From Muricea muricata (Eukaryota; Cnidaria; Anthozoa; Malacalcyonacea; Plexauridae): a stretch of DNA of 64,000 nt. Of this stretch, positions 56,867-64,000 are shown piece by piece. The notes beneath the pieces are model-generated. The model made no database searches, was not told where the DNA came from, and worked only from the letters and a program-made list of their open reading frames with translations. Location of the stretch: NCBI GenBank assembly GCA_963855995.1, contig OY979726.1, positions 957,001 through 1,021,000 on the forward strand, read 5' to 3'. Position 1 is the stretch's first letter, and each line of letters starts with the position of its first letter. The position numbers and the translations under genes were made by a program.

Positions 56867-59834
56867 CGAGCGCCAAGCTTCATCGACTATCGTTGATCGA
56901 GGGAAATGGTAGTTTGCTGAGCAGTAACAGGTTGGTTTTACGACTCACCGATAAAATGCGTTATGTACAAGCTGTAAGTCTCAAACGTTCCTATCGGTAG
57001 AGAATACAAATGTCGTTGGTGGGATCAATTGTTTCCTATCAAGGATAAAGCTTGGCGGTCGTAGCTTCTATAAATGATAAAACCACCCATTTTACAGGTT
57101 ATGGCACAAGAAAACTGCATTGCCGCCGTTGTTTTACAATTCCGAGCTACAACATTAACAGTGTCAGTAATGTTTAAAACCCGGCAACCTTGAAAACAAG
57201 TTGATTTTACGACCGAACTGCAGTTTCCTTGTGACACAACCTATAAAATCCATTATGTACAAGCTGTGAGTTGGAAACGTTCCTATTGGCAGTGAACATA
57301 AGTGTCCATTGTTGGATCAATAGTTACCTATCAAGGATATCTTGACGCTCGTAGCTTATATAAAACTACGCGTTCTACAGTGCCATCTTGTTATCTCATT
57401 GGAAGAGCAAAACACTGCCATTCAGTGTTTGGGAATTAAACCCAAGGCCATAAGTATATGGCTCCTATATCAAGGACACTGAACACAATGGCATATAATG
57501 CTCGATCAAGAAAGAAACGACTGACGGAAAGTTAATAATAATGATGCAAAATTTTACTTTTCCTCTTGCAAAGATCTGGTAAAAGATCGTTAAACATAGC
57601 TGAAGTACTTAAAACATGACTAGACGGCTTTGATTTAGTAAGCGTTGTCGTCCTTGATTCTTTCCTAAAAGAAAACACTTGCTTTCAAGGCTTTAATGTG
57701 TTTGCGCATCTTTGCGCATCCATGGTCGTACCGTAAGCGTTAGGAAGAAGTCAGCCATATATTATTGGCACAGTGTAGTGGTTTAGCTAGCTAAACCACT
57801 ACACTGTAGCTTTAAAGTGTAGTGGTTTAGTGGTGTCTTGAAGTCTTTTCGTCGTTATTTCTCGATGAAGACAACTTGTCTTCTTGAACGAAGGGAAATA
57901 ACGACGAGAAGTCTTCAATGCACCAACCCTACAGGTCTGTCCCCAACAGTCAAGTTAATGAAATTTGCTTAAATATTAGTTAACAACACTAGGAAAATAA
58001 CGTTTGCCTCCTTGGCCTCGCGGTACTGCCTAGTGTTTTCCTGCACTCCACGCCCAGCTTTGAATTCAGTTTTGGGTGGATCGAGCACCGATCAGAATTA
58101 AATTCTTACCAAACTCAGTTGAACTGGACCGGTCCTCGATCCACCCAAAATCGAAGTCAAGACAGTTGTCTTTACCTCTCGGCCACGGAGGGAAAGATAT
58201 TTGCCAATGAAAGCTCTAACGAGTCTTCTCTTCTTCATCAGCATCGAAATAAAAAAAAATGCAAAATTGTCCCTTACAGGCGTTTCTTTTGGCAAGTTAC
58301 CTAACTAAACTGGAAGTAAAGTAGTAGAACAAAGACCTGAGTAAGAAATAATGGCAAAAACATTTCGTTCGCGCAATAAAAACTGATTTTCAGCTTCCTA
58401 AAAAGATCATTGAATGTTATACATACGGGTATTTGCTGGCGGACAAAGGTCGTCTGACGTCATTTGCTTCTGCAACCCGAAGAAGAAGCTTCGATTTTTA
58501 TGTCTCCTGACGAACATTTTGAAAGTCTCAATACAGTCTTAATCTTGAGTATAAATGTCCATTGGTTGTACGGAAATGGCGAGGAAGGTACGAAAGAAAC
58601 ACAACGAGCAAATTGGAGCTGAAACGACGAAGAAATGGAAAAAAATTGCGAAGACAAATCTGCCGTTGTCGGGAGAAATCAAAATCAAAATGGCGTCGTC
58701 TTCTTCTCCAGTCTAGAAATGCAACGAAAATCGCTATTGTGTAGTTGGACATTAAAAGTATTGGATTTTTATTCGACATGTAAGCATTCTCTAACTATTC
58801 TGTGCACGTTTTAGTCATCAAATGTTATCTTGTTTGAAAACCCATTCGGTCTGCTTACCAGGGTGAAATCTATTTTAAAATCTAAGTTAAATATAGTTCA
58901 GATAAAGGATAAATCAACATGATCTTATAAATCTATACTCTCTTTTTGTCATGCCAGCAAGACCGTAAAAAGTATTCGCCACGATTTAAATTTCTTTCTA
59001 TTTTACGGTTTCTATTTTTCTAATCTTAAATATTGACCTTCACGTTATAGATATTCCAGAGATTTTGCAAGACAAGCACAGACAACTGTGATGAGAGAAG
59101 CCACAGCCAAAAAGAACTTTCAAGAGGATTTAGTGGTAAAAACCCAAATATTACAATATACTTACTATCATTGCAAATTCTCTATTATACCCCCCCCCCC
59201 AGATTAATAGAGAGTTTATAATGATGATTATCATCATGTATCAAGTGCTGTACCAATAGTTTCTTCATTATTCTTTACAAATTTTAACTTACTTTTATTC
59301 TTTCTTTCTTTTTCTTCAAAACCTCTTCTGTTCTGATACACTGCACTCTATACAAGAAACATGCAAATTCAGACTTTCAGTTCAAATTCAAAGATGATTC
59401 CAAGCTAAAGGCAAGCGAGAACCATGATTCAACGAGTGTTTACATGACCAATGAGCTGCCTTTCATTTGAATTGCAAGTCTGAATTTCCTGATCCGTTTA
59501 ATTTCCCCTTTCTTTTCTCCAATCTACTTTTCCTCCTGTTCACCCTCTTCTTTCCCGGGTACTCCTTCCAGGATAGCACCCCCTTCCACTGGTTTCTTTA
59601 TCCTGCTTCTCCCCTTCTTTACCCCAATCCCCCTTATTTACTCCAATTTAATCTTCTTCCTCCTGTTTACTCTACTTCTTCGCCTAGTACCCGTCAGGGT
59701 AGTACCCCTTCCTTGACACTACTTCAATCTTTATGCTGCCCCCCCCCCCCCACTACTCTCATAATTGTAAGTTATTCATATGACGTAGTTACTGGAGAAT
59801 TATTCATTCAGCTTGGCAATTACATTATATGATA

Positions 59835-60160
59835 ACTACAGTGAAACACATTTTCATTAATTCATTATGAGTTCCGCCTCATCGTCAGCAGTTTAGTTAA
59901 GTACCCGTGTTCCGGTGATTACTGATATTTTACAATTTTAACCATCCAGTCAACATTCGCAAACCGGAGTACCCGGAATAAACCCACGACTGACTAACTC
60001 CTCACATGGGTGTCACGAGTCTGAAGTAAGGATTGAACCCACGACCTCACATGTGATAGGCGTTTGCTCTGACGATTGCGCCACTTGGCTATTACTGTGC
60101 AGGATCAAACAATCCTACACGAGAAATTTAAATGCCGTGGCGTTGACTTGTGTTTCACTG
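59835..60160 (-). repeat. tRNA-like SINE within CAGTGAAACACA inverted ends (right arm)
   Basis: Mirror image of 53000-53323. Confidence 0.65.
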
Positions 60161-61855
60161 TCATCATTTTGTAAGACAATTACTAAATAGTTTCCTGAGC
60201 AGGATAGCGTCATCCATGTACTTGGCATGTTGCCTTAGGTTCAACTTCAACACGAGTTTTCCCAAATATCCCGAAATGCCGCGCGCATGTATGACACTAT
60301 CTTGAAGAGGAAACCATTTGGTATTTTATTACTCTCTTATTTTTTATCAGTCATTTGCGCAATCAATAAATATAATCCAGATTGGAGAAATTGTGGGCAT
60401 TCTTGGGCGCCCGTTCTAGTTTCCTAACGTGGGCAATACTTTTTTTAATTTGTTTATTCACAAAATCCATCTAGATTTACTTCAAAAAAATTTGAGAAAA
60501 ATATATAAATATATTTGTCCGCGAAAGTTAGGGAACTGGAAATGACACCAGAAATGTCTTTAAATTCCGCCATTTTGTGTTGCGCTTTTCTTGGAGTTGC
60601 ATACATACAGTTTAAGCTCACACGTACACGTTCTACACTTGCTGTATTTCTTGCTATCGGGGTATCATCATGCCGGGAATTTGTCCATGAGTTTCTTCGT
60701 CGACTAACCTCTGTGACCTGTCACGCCTATTATAATTACTTAGTCCTCTCTAATGCTTGTGAACGTAGTTTTCTTTGCTTATCTTGTAAACAGTTTTCTG
60801 AACATCGTAATTTTTTTTTCAAAGAATGCCAAGTAAAAAGTGAATACAACAACCATCAACTAATGACGCAACAAGATGGGAAAGAATTCATATCGACATA
60901 AGAAGTAAATCACAAGCCGTCTCCATCAGATGTTAAGATGCAAATACTATCACAATGTACGGTTTGTTAAAGTCAATTCAATTAAAGCTTAGTGTCCTAT
61001 ATTCTAAAATATTTTGTAACATTAATTTTCTCCTTATTTTATGTTGGTTGACTGGACACGAGTGAGCTAGTTACCTACTGGACCGCCTTGATGCTCCATG
61101 AAGAGAGTGCGCCAACCAGATGAAACCATAAACAGCATGATGAAACGAGAACAACCGAAGCCAAGAAGATCCAAAGATAGAGTGAAAGTAAGTTTTTTTA
61201 TTTTATCTTGTCGTTTCCATTTTTTTAGCAGTTCAGCTTTTGTTTCAATAAAAATTAACATCTCGCACTAACGTTGCTAGTGTCGGTAGTACTGTAAAAA
61301 GCACACAGGATCTTTCACTACCTGAAACAATAAAAAAAAACAAAATTCGACTTTCGAGCGAATTAAAGCCTTTCGTTGGGGAGTTGGTCGTAAAGATAGA
61401 AATTTAATGCGCTGTCTGCCATCTTAGATTCATATTTGATCTCGTTGACACGTAAAATCTTGATTCCCAAACAGCTTGAAGTAAGCTAGTTTTGATATAA
61501 GTTACATTTCACGTGCACAGTAATTCTCAAAGAGATATCAGCAATAAATTTGAGAGAGCTTTTGAGAGAGATTAGTGCGAGATATTAATTTTTATTGTTC
61601 GAAAGAGCTTTAAGAATTTACACATTCCTTACGTGTTGTTTAATTCTCGAGATATTTTAATCTAAATTCATAAATTAGGGTAGCTGCAAGTTGTGTGCGT
61701 GTGAGAAATAAAGACTCCTTCACGGCTATGATTTTCTTTTGTGTTTTGCTCACGATTTATTAATGATTCTCGAGATTTTAATAAAAAAATTTCATATTAA
61801 CAGCTTACACAATAATTTGGCCGGCCTAATTAATACTATTTTATAATATACTGAG

Positions 61856-62607
61856 TGTCAAAGTTCATTTATTCCTGTTTCTTATTGGTTAAGAACGTAT
61901 CACGTGATAGTGGAGAAATTCTATTATTATATACTGAGTGTCAAAGTTCATTTACTCCTGTTTCTTATTGGTTAAGAACGTATCACGTGATAGTAGAGAA
62001 ATTCTACTGTCTCCCTGGCAACGTAGCCAAGCGGTGGACATTACTTTTATTCACCAGTAAACAACAAATCCACAGAGCCTCACGGAGCCTTGTCAGGTAA
62101 AAGGTAATCCTTTTTATACATGTTTGATTGATTTGTGGTACTTTTCTTCTCTTTTGACACTCAGTATATAATAAAATACTTATTGACTGAAACCTCGGGA
62201 AAGCAGTATGTTTTGTGGACCCTCGACTGTCGATGTTTCCCTCGGCTTCGCCTCGGGAAACATCGACAGTCTCTGGTCCACAAAACATACTGTTTCCCTC
62301 GGTCTCAGTCAATAAGTGTTAATTGTCTCCCTGGCAACGTAGCTAAGCGGTGGACATTACTTTTATTCACCGGTAGACAACAAATCCACAAAGCCTCACG
62401 TAGCCATGTCAGGTAAAAGGTAATCCTTTTTACACATGTTTGATTGATTTGTGGTACTTTTCTTCTCTTTTGGCACTCAGTATATAATAAAATACTTATT
62501 GACTGAGACCTCGGGAAAGCAGTATGTTTTGTGGACCCTCGACATCGACAGTCTCTGGTCCACAAAACATACTGTTTCCCTCGGTCTCAGTCAATAAGTG
62601 TTAATTA
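61856..62607. mobile_element. insertion in the right arm only: nested elements with ATATACTGAGTGTCAAAG ends
   Basis: The left arm is continuous here ('tgcaatgtataataaaatag' at about 51305). The insert contains 'tatactgagtgtcaaagttc' twice at its left end (61851, 61930), 'gacactcagtatata' at about 62157, and two tandem variants of a hairpin (about 62175-62320 and 62485-62605). The first hairpin carries a GGCTTCGCC tip and the second lacks it. There is no coding capacity beyond short frames. Confidence 0.75.
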
Positions 62608-62692
62608 CTATACATTGCAGTTGTTTTATGCGTTGTGATTGGTCAGTTGTATGCAGATAAATGCGACTATCACACAATCTGCAGATAACTCA

Positions 62693-62927
62693 GTCATACA
62701 ATAAGAATACATAGAAGGGCCACTCAGCAGTGCAACATGTCACACTATGTTTATGCAGTTTACTGGCTGCCACCAGCCAGTTCAGCATTCCTATTGGCCA
62801 GAAAATGCAATTGACTGGCTGAGAAAATGCTAATAACGTGCGTAATGCGACATGCGCGGCTTCAAAAACTCCAAAGGCTCCGACGCGAGTGGCCCTTCTA
62901 TGTATTCTTATTCTATGGCTCAGTTAT
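62693..62927. mobile_element. insertion in the right arm only: MITE with AATACATAGAAGGGCCACTC ends
   Basis: The left end 'aatacatagaagggccactc' is the inverse of the right end 'gagtggcccttctatgtatt'. It interrupts 'gataactcagttatctg', which is intact in the left arm at about 51225, and repeats 'ctcagt' on both sides. Confidence 0.8.
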
Positions 62928-63282
62928 CTGCTAGCAGATAACTGAGTTATCTGCATGTTGAGCCTACGGTGCAGATTATTACAGTATGCGGTATTCGTTG
63001 GCATCAATGGTTGGCATGGCAACAACATTTTTTCGATATTTTCTGTTTCATGTTATGGCATCTTGCTTTTTAAGCTCTTCCGAAGGCGAAATTCGTCAAT
63101 TGCTCGAGGAAAAAGACTTACAATGTATAATAAAGCAATTATCGGATTCGGTTTTTGTGATATGCAAAATTATCAATGTCTTGGTAAGAGTTATCTGACT
63201 CGCCTTCTGCTCGGCTGATAACTCTTACCTCGACATTGATCATTTCGCATATCACAAAAACCTCATCCAATAAGTGCTTAAT

Positions 63283-63435
63283 ATGTTATAGTTTACTTAT
63301 TAAGCTTTGTGGAAACACCACGTAAATTTATTATTGCAATAATAAATTTACGTGGTGTTTCCACAAAGCTTAATAAGTATATTGTATTCACCATGCAAAC
63401 GTACAAGAAACTTATCATGTTATAGTTTATAAATT
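63283..63435. repeat. insertion in the right arm only, with a perfect 82-bp palindrome
   Basis: The inserted segment is bracketed by 13-bp direct repeats atgttatagttta and carries a perfect palindrome centred at about 63338: 'cttattaagctttgtggaaa...ttattattgcaataataa...tttccacaaagcttaataag'. The left arm near 50865 lacks it. Confidence 0.8.
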
Positions 63436-64000
63436 ATTCGTAACTATCATCTCATGACTTAATTCTTTCTACTATTGCAAAGGGTGATGGGATGTGAAAA
63501 AAACGCACAAGAAGAGAAAAGAATGAACGATCCTGGACGGCAAGACCCACAAAACAACAATCCACAAGAATAAGAAGACACGACATTGTAATAGAAAGTA
63601 GTGGTAATGTGCAAGTTAGTAGAAAACAAGATACTTATTATTGAGGGATCAAAGAGGATTTAATAGATATTTCTCGTTAATGAAAAAGAAAAGACAGCAA
63701 ATTAAGTGAAAAAAATTGGATTGAAATAACATTGATATCAAATACATTCAACAAAATAATTAAATAGAATATCTAGGAGTTTGGCAGTCAATTTTCGAGT
63801 CAAAAAACAGGTAAAAATATGGTAAATGTCGACAATATTTTTTAAAGAAACAATACCTTAACGCCTGGAAATTTCGTCTCTAACATTTGGATTTGGATAT
63901 TTCTAAAAACAAAACAAAATAACATGTAGGATTGAACGTTTTACAAAAATAAGTTTCGTAATAATGCCACTAAATTATAGTTGATGCATTTGGTCACTAT

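Larger units (their letters stand above)
56867..64000. repeat. giant palindrome, right arm (runs off the window)
   Basis: Mirror of the left arm with scattered single-base differences, plus three insertions absent from the left arm (about 61856-62607, 62693-62927, 63283-63435). At 64000 the sequence still mirrors 50287. Confidence 0.93.

Noticed and set aside
60515-60901. 128-codon frame in the right palindrome arm
   Set aside because: The left arm has a different homopolymer length (8 versus 9) within the frame, which breaks it, so the reading frame is not conserved between near-identical arms.
50287-64000. Palindrome as a simple fold-back sequencing artefact
   Set aside because: The arms carry independent insertions with target duplications and single-base differences, which a self-copied read would not show; an assembly-level error still cannot be excluded without reads.

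Overview
The window looks like nuclear DNA from an early-branching animal. It is AT-rich, has GT-AG introns of a few hundred bases to about 2.6 kb, and is dense in short non-autonomous transposons. The gene content (receptor tyrosine kinases with a Frizzled-type cysteine-rich domain) is metazoan. Several repeats, such as a tRNA-like SINE with a tail ending in a 'CCGGGTACTCCGG' motif, remind me of cnidarian genomes. I would guess a cnidarian, but the sequence alone does not fix the species.

Layout. 1-6.1 kb: one probable first coding exon on the minus strand (472-636), then transposon-derived sequence, including a hAT-like element with an 8-bp target duplication and a nested foldback element (4593-6043). 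6.4-14.7 kb: gene A, plus strand, nine coding exons and 725 codons, encoding signal peptide, trefoil domain, Frizzled-type CRD, one transmembrane helix, tyrosine kinase and a C-terminal PDZ-type tail. 16.5-22.4 kb: gene B, minus strand, at least eight exons, a paralogue with the same CRD-TM-kinase layout but a Ser/Thr/Pro-rich stalk in place of the trefoil. The two genes converge across about 1.9 kb, and intron phases are identical from the transmembrane exon onward, so they arose by local duplication. Both kinases most resemble the MuSK/ROR/Trk group.

22.4-27.3 kb: mostly non-coding, with the 3' end of an unrecognised gene (minus strand, two exons, 25250-25616). 27.3-37.5 kb: about 2.2 tandem copies of a 4.66-kb unit holding broken exons that resemble the nuclear-pore membrane protein NUP210/gp210, a decayed LTR-retroelement integrase tail and an inserted hAT-like MITE. 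37.5-43 kb: a dense cluster of inverted repeats and four related hAT-like insertions, two of them sitting inside a third element. 43-50 kb: AT-rich intergenic DNA with several MITEs and no gene I can support.

50.3-64.0 kb: a giant near-perfect palindrome. The left arm is 50287-56291 or longer, the spacer 56292-56866, and the right arm runs from 56867 past the window end. The right arm carries three insertions that the left arm lacks.

The functional content is therefore the pair of Frizzled-domain receptor kinases. The most unusual structures are the trefoil-CRD receptor architecture and the large palindrome.
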